A DNA stretch of 34,154 nt from an uncultured Clostridia bacterium (GCA_947624865.1 CANQMH010000013.1:1-34154), one strand, 5' to 3'; counted from the first letter of the stretch, positions 9,021 to 16,076 are shown. The notes: generated by a model from the sequence alone, not told the origin. Numbers and translations are program-made.

Positions 9021-9043
9021 AAGTGTCCCTCCGAGGGACACTT
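9021..9043 (+). repeat. dispersed palindrome, copy 1
   Basis: Arms AAGTGTCCC and GGGACACTT around TCCGA. It is the first copy in the window, just upstream of the DUF5710-like gene. Confidence 0.95.
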
Positions 9044-9095
9044 AAAAAAGCATTACTAAGTGAATAAATATCACAATGAAAAAGAGAGATATACT

Positions 9096-9743
9096 ATGTC
9101 ATTACTTATAGATATCCCTTATTGCGATAAGGATGAAGCTAAATTATTAGGAGCAAAATGGAATCCTGAATTAAAAAAATGGTTTATTAAAAATAAGTCA
9201 GATTATCCTAAATTCTCAAAATGGATTGTTAAAGGAGAAGGTTATACCACTATTTTGTGTGATTATTTTTACATTGTATTGGGAGTTAGAAAGTGCTTTA
9301 AATGCCATAAGCTAACAAATGTAATGTGTTTTGCTGTTAAAAATTTTTTGTTAATGGGTAAATCTCAGAATGAATTTGACTTTCCATATGAATATTTTCA
9401 CAATGATGTACATATTTCACCGATAATTAAATCATTGCCGGAGGGGTTTCTTGGATTTTTAAATAACAAATATAAATTTTATTTTGATTTTTCAAAAACA
9501 ACAGGAGATAGTTATTTTGCAAATCATTGTGACCATTGTGGAATGATTCAGGGAAATTATTATTTATTTGAAGAACCGGATTCTCCGTTCTATGTGGATT
9601 CTGTAGAATGTGCATCTGAATTAAATTTATTTAAAATAAAACTTAAATATGACTTAATATGTGATCTTGATTTGTCAATAGGATCAGATGACTATTTAAT
9701 TGAAAAATACGCAAAATTACATGATACGGATATTGTGATATAA
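9096..9743 (+). CDS. DUF5710-like zinc-ribbon protein
   Basis: A 215 aa protein of unknown function. Residues 1-45 contain IPYCDKDEAKLLGAKWNPE followed by KKWFI, which matches the short DUF5710 domain often found in mobile-element proteins and primase-like proteins. Two CxxC pairs (CFKCHK and CDHCG) about 80 residues apart could bind one zinc ion. The ATG at 9096 is chosen over the track's GTG at 9060 because a purine-rich AAAGAGAGA precedes it and the DUF5710 match begins right after it. It lies alone between palindromes 1 and 2 and converges with the next gene. Codon use is strongly AT-rich. Confidence 0.72.
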   Translation: MSLLIDIPYCDKDEAKLLGAKWNPELKKWFIKNKSDYPKFSKWIVKGEGYTTILCDYFYIVLGVRKCFKCHKLTNVMCFAVKNFLLMGKSQNEFDFPYEYFHNDVHISPIIKSLPEGFLGFLNNKYKFYFDFSKTTGDSYFANHCDHCGMIQGNYYLFEEPDSPFYVDSVECASELNLFKIKLKYDLICDLDLSIGSDDYLIEKYAKLHDTDIVI

Positions 9744-9749
9744 AAAATA

Positions 9750-9774
9750 CAAGTGTCCCTCCAAGGGACACTTG
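9750..9774 (+). repeat. dispersed palindrome, copy 2
   Basis: Arms CAAGTGTCCC and GGGACACTTG around TCCAA, between two convergent genes. A-rich sequence before it and T-rich sequence after it would allow bidirectional termination here. Confidence 0.95.
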
Positions 9775-9776
9775 TT

Positions 9777-10481
9777 TTATAATTTAGATATAAATCCTGC
9801 TGCAATAGCAGCTCCAGCAATAACAGCATTACCTGCTGCATTAGACTTTCTATTATTTCTGATTAGATTGTTGATATTTTGTAACGCTTGCATTTGCCGA
9901 TTAAATTGAAAATTCATACGGCGTTCATATTCAAATAAATTAATTGCTTCTTTAAGATTATCTGCTCTTCTATTTAGTATGTAATTAATAATCATATCAC
10001 CAGCAAACCAATAAACCTCAGGTAAGTAATTATATTCGGATATTTGTTTCGATATTTGATTTATTTTATTTAAAATATCATTGATGTTGTTGTTTAAAAC
10101 AATAATGCTTGATTTGGCGCGCTTCACTTTATATTTATGTGATATTGACGTTGAGGCTTTATATATTGTCCAGATTGCCATTCCAATAAATGATAAAGAT
10201 AATATAAATATAATCATAAATGAAGCCATCCGTGAACCAACATCAGGATTGGTTTTGATATTATAACTATGAAATATTTCTAAAATTACAATCATAATTA
10301 AAACTGCTATTCTCCAAGTAAAGCACCAAACAGGGCCGAAGCAAAATATTTTTTTATTTATCAAATTCATATATTCTGTTTTTTGTCGTTGAAGATTAAT
10401 TAAATGATTTACCCATTGATTTCTTGTTTTACAAAGATATAGTAATTGATTTAAAATAGTTGTATCGGTAATTTCTATCAT
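9777..10481 (-). CDS. two-helix membrane protein with coiled-coil, unknown function
   Basis: A 234 aa protein. About 50 N-terminal cytoplasmic residues precede two transmembrane helices (VWCFTWRIAVLIMIVILEIF and MIIFILSLSFIGMAIWTIY), followed by a long helical stretch with heptad-like ILVLN patterns and a glycine/alanine-rich C-terminal helix (AAGNAVIAGAAIAAGFISKL). The start at 10481 is chosen over the track's 10541 because GGAG lies eight bases before that ATG. No catalytic motif is seen. It sits alone between palindromes 2 and 3 and is divergent from the protease gene. A signalling or pore-type role is conceivable but unsupported. Confidence 0.7.
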   Translation of the reverse strand: MIEITDTTILNQLLYLCKTRNQWVNHLINLQRQKTEYMNLINKKIFCFGPVWCFTWRIAVLIMIVILEIFHSYNIKTNPDVGSRMASFMIIFILSLSFIGMAIWTIYKASTSISHKYKVKRAKSSIIVLNNNINDILNKINQISKQISEYNYLPEVYWFAGDMIINYILNRRADNLKEAINLFEYERRMNFQFNRQMQALQNINNLIRNNRKSNAAGNAVIAGAAIAAGFISKL

Positions 10482-10590
10482 ATTTATATCTCCATTTACT
10501 GTTATATGTTCCAGTATATCACATATTTTGACATTGTTCAATGAAATTTGTTAGTTTTATTTACTGAAACAATATTAAATGATTAAAAAT

Positions 10591-10613
10591 AAGTGTCCCT
10601 CGGAGGGACACTT
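10591..10613 (+). repeat. dispersed palindrome, copy 3
   Basis: Arms AAGTGTCCC and GGGACACTT around TCGGA, then a T-run. It lies between two divergent genes, about 110 bases upstream of one start and 305 upstream of the other, so it terminates neither. Confidence 0.95.
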
Positions 10614-10672
10614 GTTTTTTATTTTATAGAAATGTAGCTTATGTAAAAATATTATATAAATCAAAAAATATG

Positions 10673-10700
10673 TTGATTTTTATTGTTTATGTGATATAAT
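10673..10700 (+). promoter_or_regulatory. candidate promoter for the dockerin protease
   Basis: TTGATT and TATAAT are 16 bases apart. The gap 10614-10917 is otherwise AT-rich, with many chance TATAAT-like strings, so the assignment is tentative. An AGGAGG at about 10799 followed by tiny ORFs suggests an untranslated leader. Confidence 0.4.
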
Positions 10701-10917
10701 ATAATAAAATATGATAAAATATATAATAATATTGGCTATAAAAACAATTTAATACTTATTTTATATGCAGATTAATATTGCTTATTAAAATTTATATAGG
10801 AGGTGTTTTATTGTAATGCTAATTCTTACTTAAAATTGGGATTAGTATATATTTTTATAATAATAGGCAGTATTTGATTAAACGATAAAAAATATTTTTT
10901 TGAAAATGAGGTGTAAT

Positions 10918-13347
10918 ATGAAAAATTATAAAAAATCAATTAAAGTCGTATTTTCAATTTGTTTGGCTCTATGTATCTTGTCAAACTGTATGTTAATTGC
11001 TTACTCGAAAACAGAATCAACAAATTCAGAGAATACACAAATTATAGGGGATAAGCTCTATGATATTTTGAACAACAGCGCAGATAATGAAAAAATTCCT
11101 GTAAGCATATGGTATAAAGATATTGATCAGGTTAATGTGGATATTATGACAAAAGAAGAAACGGGTTATTCAATTGACTCTCTTTCTGTTAATATGGAGA
11201 ATGATATTCAAAGTATTGATAATGCCGAGCAATTGAAAGACTATTTAAGTAAAACCGCCAATCAGAGAAAAATAGAGAAAACGAGAACGGATAAGTATAT
11301 TAACAAGAGAAGAGAGCTGTCAAGAAAACAATATGTAAAAGCAGTTGACAAATTTTTAAATGAAGTATCAATTGCCGATGATGATATAATTTTTAAGAGC
11401 CAATATGCTCCAATGGTTATTGCAAATATGTCTGTTAATGACATTAAAAAAATTTCAGAAAATAATCTTGTTCAAAGTATAGACTATCATGAAGAACCTA
11501 AGTATGAGGAATGCACTAAAGAAAGTATTGCAAGCAATACCGGATATAATCAACTAGTTTCAGACTTTGGCCTTACAGGAGCAGGAATAAAAGTGGGAAT
11601 TGTTGAAAACGGTTATCCCACAGTTGACCCTGAACTTGATTTAACTAAAATTCATAAAGTTGGAAATATAGGAACATCCGATCATGCGGCCAATACATCA
11701 AAAATACTTATGGGCTCAGAAAGTGGATTTGCTAAAAATATTGATTTATATTCTACGAATACTGTATACAGTAATATAGAAGCAATGTTGTCTAATGGAG
11801 TACAACTAATTAATGTTAGCTTAAGCTGGACACTCACAGAAGATAATACAACTGAAAGCTATGCTGAAAAAGAACAAGACAAATGGTTTAATCATATTGT
11901 TTCGTATCATAATGTAACGGTTGTTGCATCGGCCGGAAACGACGGTCAGGGTTCTGTAGATAATAATGGTAATGTTTACAGACGTGTTGCTTCTCCTGCA
12001 ATGGCACATAATGTAATTGCAGTAGGAGCCTACGATGATAAGAATACAGCAGATAAAAGCGATGATGTTATTTATCCATATAGCAGCTACAAAAATTCAA
12101 ATGGCTCAGTTCGCGGGCTTGAAAAACCTGATGTTGTTATGTCGGCAAATATAGGGGGAAACGGTACAAGCTCATCTGCACCGGTTTTAACTGCTATGCT
12201 TGCTCTTATGTTTGAATTGAAACCATCAGTTGCGGCTTTTCCACAAGCTGTTAAGGCGATTGTTTTGGCATCATGCAACAGAAAAATTGCATCCTACGAA
12301 AATGATAATGAATTGAATAGTGGTCTGACAGATAAGCAGGGTGCAGGTGCGCCTGACGTAATGTTGATGGCAGATATTCTGTGTCAGGGTACATATGGTA
12401 TTGGAACAATTGAGGGAGATGAAACGGAAGATTCAATGCGTTTTGTACAACTCCCTTATGGTGCATCTAATATGAACGTCAGTCTTGCATGGTTAAAAGA
12501 AAACACAGGTGATTGTGCTGGAAATTTATATAGTAAAAGTAATGTTGATTTGGACTTGTCACTTTTAAGAGATAAAACTTTAATTAAGACATCTAATAAT
12601 TCATATTCATCTACTGAGTTAATTACCTCTGCTTTAGCCGGAAGCGGCAATTATGAAATGAAAGTAAAAAAATATACTAAAGATTATGATGAAACAGTAA
12701 GATATGGATATGCATATTGTTCTGATACATCCTACTCTAAAAAAGTTTCACAGGAAGGTATTTATTATTTAAAAGATTACCAGGGAAATTACTTGACTTT
12801 TGATAGCAATGACAACAGTTTAAAATTACAGCCGTTTACAGGAGAATTAAATCAGAAATGGTTATTTAAAAAATATAAAAAAGAGCTTGGTGTTTATCCT
12901 TGTGCCGGAGAATCTGATAAAGGCATTGGAATAGGTGATGCTGTAGGCGGAACACCAGTTAACAACACTGTACTTAAGGATGAAATAATGGGCGTCGGTA
13001 TTTATGGATTTGAAGAGAGCGGACGTCAAGATGGAAAGACATACTTTTATTCAAGAAGCAGTGGAAAATTTTTTAGTGCAAGTGGCAGTTCACTTGTATT
13101 AGTTATGGGTTCTAATATTAATAATCTTCCTCAAAATCAACTATGGAATCTTGAAAAAGTCGGATACCATTTAGGCGATGTTAATTTGGATGGAAAAATT
13201 AGTTCAGATGATATATCAATGATTCAAAATTATTTGGCTCATTTTTCAACATTTAATAATGTTCAAAAATACTTAGCAGATTTTGACGAAGATGGATCGG
13301 TTACTATTCGTGACGTGACTGTAATGCAGATTAAATTTGGATTATAA
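10918..13347 (+). CDS. secreted subtilisin-like (S8) protease with dockerin
   Basis: An 809 aa exported serine protease-like protein. It has a signal peptide (residues 1-31, VVFSICLALCILSNCMLIAYS), a propeptide-like region to about 200, an S8 domain from about 200 to 480, a ricin-type beta-trefoil-like segment from about 610, and a C-terminal type I dockerin from about 751 with two calcium loops (DVNLDGKISSDD and DFDEDGSVTIRD). Catalytic histidine (DHAANT), oxyanion asparagine (ASAGNDG) and serine (GTSSSAP) are present, but the usual Asp block reads VGIVENGY, with Glu where Asp is normal. The ATG at 10918 follows GAGGTG. The dockerin predicts docking to a cohesin scaffold on the cell surface. 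It sits alone between palindromes 3 and 4. Confidence 0.88.
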   Translation: MKNYKKSIKVVFSICLALCILSNCMLIAYSKTESTNSENTQIIGDKLYDILNNSADNEKIPVSIWYKDIDQVNVDIMTKEETGYSIDSLSVNMENDIQSIDNAEQLKDYLSKTANQRKIEKTRTDKYINKRRELSRKQYVKAVDKFLNEVSIADDDIIFKSQYAPMVIANMSVNDIKKISENNLVQSIDYHEEPKYEECTKESIASNTGYNQLVSDFGLTGAGIKVGIVENGYPTVDPELDLTKIHKVGNIGTSDHAANTSKILMGSESGFAKNIDLYSTNTVYSNIEAMLSNGVQLINVSLSWTLTEDNTTESYAEKEQDKWFNHIVSYHNVTVVASAGNDGQGSVDNNGNVYRRVASPAMAHNVIAVGAYDDKNTADKSDDVIYPYSSYKNSNGSVRGLEKPDVVMSANIGGNGTSSSAPVLTAMLALMFELKPSVAAFPQAVKAIVLASCNRKIASYENDNELNSGLTDKQGAGAPDVMLMADILCQGTYGIGTIEGDETEDSMRFVQLPYGASNMNVSLAWLKENTGDCAGNLYSKSNVDLDLSLLRDKTLIKTSNNSYSSTELITSALAGSGNYEMKVKKYTKDYDETVRYGYAYCSDTSYSKKVSQEGIYYLKDYQGNYLTFDSNDNSLKLQPFTGELNQKWLFKKYKKELGVYPCAGESDKGIGIGDAVGGTPVNNTVLKDEIMGVGIYGFEESGRQDGKTYFYSRSSGKFFSASGSSLVLVMGSNINNLPQNQLWNLEKVGYHLGDVNLDGKISSDDISMIQNYLAHFSTFNNVQKYLADFDEDGSVTIRDVTVMQIKFGL

Positions 13348-13364
13348 TTAATCTGTATAAAAAA

Positions 13365-13391
13365 ATACCTGTCCCTCCGAGGGACAGGTAT
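13365..13391 (+). repeat. dispersed palindrome, copy 4 (changed outer stem)
   Basis: The core GTCCC/GGGAC is kept, but the outer arms are ATACCT and AGGTAT instead of CAAGT and ACTTG. Both sides changed together and pairing is preserved. Confidence 0.93.
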
Positions 13392-13400
13392 TGAAAATAG

Positions 13401-13424
13401 GCACTTCTGGTTTTTAAGAAGTGC
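13401..13424 (+). repeat. hairpin inside the gene-less interval between palindromes 4 and 5
   Basis: Arms GCACTTCT and AGAAGTGC with an 8-base loop. The interval between the two palindromes is only about 45 bases and holds no gene. Confidence 0.6.
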
Positions 13425-13436
13425 TAATCTGATGAT

Positions 13437-13471
13437 AACAGCAAGTGTCCCTCCAAGGGACACTTGCTGTT
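13437..13471 (+). repeat. dispersed palindrome, copy 5 (long arms)
   Basis: Arms AACAGCAAGTGTCCC and GGGACACTTGCTGTT around TCCAA, a 15-pair stem, the longest in the window. It is downstream of the YoeB-like toxin gene. Confidence 0.95.
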
Positions 13472-13476
13472 ATATA

Positions 13477-13740
13477 TTACCGTTCATAATGAGACCACAG
13501 GCTGATTATTTTTATTTGTTTTGTTTCCTCGTAAACCTGATAAATAAGTCTGTGTTTAGAATTAATTCTGCGTGAGTAAGCTCCTTTTAAATCACCAACT
13601 AACTTTTCATATGTTGGAGGTATCTGATAAGGGTTTTCTTTTATAAGAGCTATTAGATTTTTGGCAGTTTTATCAAGATGAGCTGCTTTTAATTTTGGAA
13701 TATCTTTTTGAGCAGTTTTTGTATATAGAATTTGATACAT
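13477..13740 (-). CDS. yoeB: Txe/YoeB-family toxin, ribosome-dependent mRNA interferase
   Basis: An 87 aa RelE-superfamily toxin expected to cut mRNA in the ribosomal A site until neutralised by its antitoxin. The C-terminal pattern (GAYSRRINSKHRLIYQVYEE and IISLWSHYER) is typical of YoeB, including the conserved arginines and the terminal HYE region; the last residues are HYER. It starts immediately after the antitoxin stop, the normal antitoxin-first order. Palindrome 5 lies six bases past its stop. A RelE name is less likely because of the HYE ending. Confidence 0.92.
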   Translation of the reverse strand: MYQILYTKTAQKDIPKLKAAHLDKTAKNLIALIKENPYQIPPTYEKLVGDLKGAYSRRINSKHRLIYQVYEETKQIKIISLWSHYER

Positions 13741-13989
13741 TTACCATTCTACCTCATCTTCTGAAACACACTCTGAAAGAGGAGTATTAAGACCGTCGAC
13801 AATTTTTTCTTTCATTTCAGGAATAGAAGTAAGGTTAAGAGTTTCCATTAATCCTCTGTAATCTTCTTCACTGATAACTATTGCGTTGCCGTCCTTTGTG
13901 CTTATATTTACAGGTTCATTAAATTTTACGGTTTGCTCTAATACTTTATAAATATCTTTTCTGAAATTAGTAATGTTTGTATTATACAT
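13741..13989 (-). CDS. yefM: YefM/Phd-family antitoxin
   Basis: An 82 aa antitoxin. The N-terminal DNA-binding part (NFRKDIYKVLEQTVKFNEPVN, then ISTKDGNAIVISEEDYRGLMETL) is characteristic of Phd/YefM, and the acidic C-terminal tail (LSECVSEDEVEW) should wrap and block the toxin. The ATG at 13989 is chosen over the track's 14067 because GAGGTGG precedes it and the domain begins there. The next codon after its stop is the toxin ATG. A palindromic operator lies exactly inside its promoter, consistent with autoregulation by the antitoxin-toxin complex. Confidence 0.92.
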   Translation of the reverse strand: MYNTNITNFRKDIYKVLEQTVKFNEPVNISTKDGNAIVISEEDYRGLMETLNLTSIPEMKEKIVDGLNTPLSECVSEDEVEW

Positions 13990-14007
13990 ATGATCCACCT
14001 CAATAAT

Positions 14008-14036
14008 ATTATAGCGTACATATTTATGTACGTCAA
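14008..14036 (-). promoter_or_regulatory. yefM-yoeB promoter with embedded operator
   Basis: On the minus strand TTGACG and TATAAT are 17 bases apart. The spacer is almost filled by the palindrome at 14015-14032 with arms CGTACAT and ATGTACG. YefM-YoeB operators in other bacteria contain TGTACA-type hexamers, so this fits autorepression. Confidence 0.8.
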
Positions 14037-14071
14037 TATTATTTTCAAAATTTTTAAATATATTCAATTGT

Positions 14072-14091
14072 AAGTGTCCCTCCGAGGGACA
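14072..14091 (+). repeat. dispersed palindrome, copy 6 (right arm degenerate)
   Basis: Left arm AAGTGTCCC, centre TCCGA, right arm GGGACA then GATAAA. Pairing stops at 14075-14091. It lies between the nuclease gene and the toxin-antitoxin pair. Confidence 0.9.
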
Positions 14092-14106
14092 GATAAAATT
14101 ATTGTT

Positions 14107-14676
14107 TTAATAATTAATGTAATAATCACGTTTTAAATTGCAGTCTAAATAAGTTATATTTTCAGACCACATTCCGCTCTTTGCTTTTTCTGCCTCTATC
14201 TGGGCGTATGTGAATACATCTGCATATTTTGTATTTGGTTTATATTCCTTTGCAACCGCATATCCATTAACAACAAGGTCATAATTTACCATGTTATCAT
14301 CAAGATATACATATGCAAGTAATCGTCCATAGGGGTCATATTTATCTTTATCATATTCAAGCGATATTTTTTTATTTGACAAAAGGCCCTTTGTATAATC
14401 AGAAGCAGTTTTGCCAAACTCACAATTTTTACTTTCATCAGAATGTACACTTTCCGGTGTATCTATTCCTATCAAACGAACTTTTGTGTTTTCACCGTCT
14501 AAGTCAATTATGATTGTGTCACCGTCAACTACTCTGACTACATCATATTTAACTACATCGCTTGAAGGTGCTGTGATAGAGTTTGCAGATATATTTTCAA
14601 GGTGAATATCATCACAGCCCGTTATGATAAATATAATTATAATAATGGAAGTTAATAGTGTAAATAATTTTTTCAT
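14107..14676 (-). CDS. lipoprotein thermonuclease (SNase-like)
   Basis: A 189 aa secreted nuclease of the staphylococcal nuclease family that should cut single- and double-stranded DNA or RNA outside the cell. The N-terminal hydrophobic segment ends in a lipobox-like FIITGC, so it is probably lipid-anchored to the outer face of the membrane. SNase residues are visible: VVDGDTI, VRLIGIDTPE (metal Asp, catalytic Arg and Glu) and DPYGRLLAYVY (second catalytic Arg). GAGGAG precedes the ATG by eight bases. It sits alone between palindromes 6 and 7. On a mobile element it could scavenge DNA or limit competing DNA entry; both are inference. Confidence 0.9.
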   Translation of the reverse strand: MKKLFTLLTSIIIIIFIITGCDDIHLENISANSITAPSSDVVKYDVVRVVDGDTIIIDLDGENTKVRLIGIDTPESVHSDESKNCEFGKTASDYTKGLLSNKKISLEYDKDKYDPYGRLLAYVYLDDNMVNYDLVVNGYAVAKEYKPNTKYADVFTYAQIEAEKAKSGMWSENITYLDCNLKRDYYINY

Positions 14677-14696
14677 TTAAATATCTCCTCTATATT

Positions 14697-15050
14697 TTAA
14701 ACAAGTGTCCCTCCGAGGGACACTTGTTTTATAAAATTCTTGAAAACAGCATTTTCAGTATAAGGGTTTAAAGTAATATATAAATAAAATAATTTTTTTA
14801 ACTGTTTCTTTTTGTTATCATCTTTGCAATAAAAAATATCTGTTTCTAATATTTTTAGATTGTTAATATATTCATCACAATTATGTTTGTTTCTGGATGC
14901 ACGGAAAGCCATAATATAAAAATTCTTATGAGAAATTCTTTGCGAACGTTTTATATTTGTTAGTTTCAATTCATCATATAAGAGCATATGTTTAATTTTT
15001 TGTAAATTGTTTTCTATGGTTTGTTTTGTTAATGTTACTTCAATTTTCAT
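14697..15050 (-). CDS. small protein of unknown function, ending in palindrome-encoded residues
   Basis: A 117 aa charged, helix-rich protein with no motif I recognise; lysine and asparagine content is high. AAGGAG lies eight to ten bases before the ATG. The last nine codons (QVSLGGTLV) are read straight through palindrome copy 7, and the stop lies just beyond it, so the natural C-terminus was probably replaced when the repeat arrived, or the reading simply extends into the repeat. It lies alone between palindromes 7 and 8. Confidence 0.6.
   Translation of the reverse strand: MKIEVTLTKQTIENNLQKIKHMLLYDELKLTNIKRSQRISHKNFYIMAFRASRNKHNCDEYINNLKILETDIFYCKDDNKKKQLKKLFYLYITLNPYTENAVFKNFIKQVSLGGTLV
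14698..14729 (+). repeat. dispersed palindrome, copy 7
   Basis: Arms AAACAAGTGTCCC and GGGACACTTGTTT around TCCGA. It overlaps the 3' end of the 117 aa gene and encodes its C-terminal residues on the minus strand. Confidence 0.95.
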
Positions 15051-15071
15051 TATTATTCTCCTTTAAAAGCA

Positions 15072-15096
15072 CAAGTGTCCCACAGAGGGACACTTG
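15072..15096 (+). repeat. dispersed palindrome, copy 8 (divergent centre)
   Basis: Arms CAAGTGTCCC and GGGACACTTG are intact while the centre is ACAGA, the only copy whose innermost pair cannot form. It is upstream of the 117 aa gene. Confidence 0.93.
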
Positions 15097-15127
15097 CTTA
15101 ATACTAAAAAATATAATTTTAGGCTAA

Positions 15128-15412
15128 TTACAGAGAAGCCTGTGCTGATTCATCTATGCAAAGACTACAAGTTGATTGTTCCGGAATATTCTCATGGCTT
15201 TTAAGTGTGTATAATAGAGCATATATAGGTTTATCTTTTTTAAAAATCAATATATCTCCCTTATATGTTCTATCAAAAGGAAGATTTACAGGGTCTTCAA
15301 TTTCAACACTATTTACATTAAAGGTTGTTTTATTGTATTCAATATTGTTAATATCAATATCAAGCATTTTTTTGATGGCGTCAGTAATTGGTTTTTGAAA
15401 TAAAAATATCAT
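15128..15412 (-). CDS. small protein of unknown function
   Basis: A 94 aa acidic-to-neutral protein, predicted mixed alpha/beta, with a single CxxC (STCSLCIDES) near the C-terminus. I do not recognise the family. AAAGGA lies about eight bases before the ATG, which supports real translation. It lies alone between palindromes 8 and 9; its direction matches the neighbouring 117 aa gene and ssb. Confidence 0.55.
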   Translation of the reverse strand: MIFLFQKPITDAIKKMLDIDINNIEYNKTTFNVNSVEIEDPVNLPFDRTYKGDILIFKKDKPIYALLYTLKSHENIPEQSTCSLCIDESAQASL

Positions 15413-15435
15413 ATTAAAAGTCCTTTCATGTTTAC

Positions 15436-15455
15436 AAGTGTCCCTCGGAGGGACA
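15436..15455 (+). repeat. dispersed palindrome, copy 9 (right arm degenerate)
   Basis: AAGTGTCCC, TCGGA, GGGACA, then GATAAATTTATT. It shares its right flank with copy 13. Confidence 0.9.
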
Positions 15456-15515
15456 GATAAATTTATTTTTTCTCTGCTTTATGGGCTTTGTAGTATGTAC
15501 GGAGTGGTACAGGTT
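15456..15515 (+). repeat. flank shared between palindrome copies 9 and 13
   Basis: After copy 9 runs AAATTTATTTTTTCTCTGCT and about 40 further bases that resemble the sequence after copy 13 (17123-17185). The interval up to copy 10 holds no convincing gene on either strand. Confidence 0.7.
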
Positions 15516-15553
15516 AATTGGTTTTTTGCAGATTTATTATTAAGATATTTTTT

Positions 15554-15580
15554 GCAAGTGTCCCTTGGAGGGACACTTGC
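15554..15580 (+). repeat. dispersed palindrome, copy 10
   Basis: Arms GCAAGTGTCCC and GGGACACTTGC around TTGGA, six bases past the ssb stop. Confidence 0.95.
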
Positions 15581-15586
15581 TTAAAA

Positions 15587-16018
15587 TTAAAATGGTAAAT
15601 CCTCATCCAATGGCATTTCCTCAAAGTCATTGTGAGCTGACATTTGCGGTTGTGCAGTAGGTGCAGACGGATTGGTGTTAGCATTATTATTTTTATCTCT
15701 GCGTTCGCCTGTAAATGATACTGTATCGGCAACGACTTCCGTAATATAACGGTTAGTGCCGTCTTTTGCCTGATATGTACGGCTTTGCAGTTTACCTTCA
15801 AGAGCAATCAGACTGCCTTTTGTAAAATATCTGCAAACAAATTCGGCGGTGTTGTTCCAACAAACAATATCGAAAAAGTCTGCTTTGCGTTCTTCGCCGG
15901 GTTTAGCGTAGTTTCGGTCAACAGCAATGCGGAAACTTGTTACGCTTTTTCCTGTGCTTGTTGTTTTGAGTTCGGGAGCAGCAACAAGTCTGCCCATTAA
16001 TACGATTCTGTTTAACAT
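15587..16018 (-). CDS. ssb: single-stranded DNA-binding protein
   Basis: A 143 aa SSB that coats single-stranded DNA during replication or conjugative transfer. The OB-fold is recognisable (MLNRIVLMGRLVAAPELK, FDIVCWNNTAEFV, GSLIALEGKLQSRTY), followed by a Gln/Asn/Pro linker and the acidic tip DEDLPF that recruits repair and replication enzymes. AAGGAG precedes the ATG. It is probably an element-encoded second copy rather than the housekeeping ssb, which normally lies between rpsF and rpsR. It is divergent from the first XRE regulator, with shared operator-like repeats between them. Confidence 0.94.
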   Translation of the reverse strand: MLNRIVLMGRLVAAPELKTTSTGKSVTSFRIAVDRNYAKPGEERKADFFDIVCWNNTAEFVCRYFTKGSLIALEGKLQSRTYQAKDGTNRYITEVVADTVSFTGERRDKNNNANTNPSAPTAQPQMSAHNDFEEMPLDEDLPF

Positions 16019-16053
16019 TTTTAAAGTCTCCTTTGTATTGTAATTTTTATTTC

Positions 16054-16076
16054 AAGTGTCCCTCCGAGGGACACTT
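16054..16076 (+). repeat. dispersed palindrome, copy 11
   Basis: Arms AAGTGTCCC and GGGACACTT around TCCGA, in the leader region of ssb between divergent genes, so it cannot be a terminator for either complete gene. Confidence 0.95.

Noticed and set aside
10797-10833. AGGAGG followed by a 5-codon ORF upstream of the protease, a possible leader peptide
   Set aside because: Spacing to the ATG is long and the peptide is too short to support; it may only be a chance ribosome-like site in an AT-rich leader.
13263-13463. 66 aa minus-strand ORF spanning palindrome copies 4 and 5
   Set aside because: It overlaps the dockerin of the protease and consists largely of translated repeat.
15514-15807. 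97 aa minus-strand ORF reading through palindrome copy 10
   Set aside because: It overlaps ssb in another frame and its end is encoded by the repeat; ssb is clearly the real gene.
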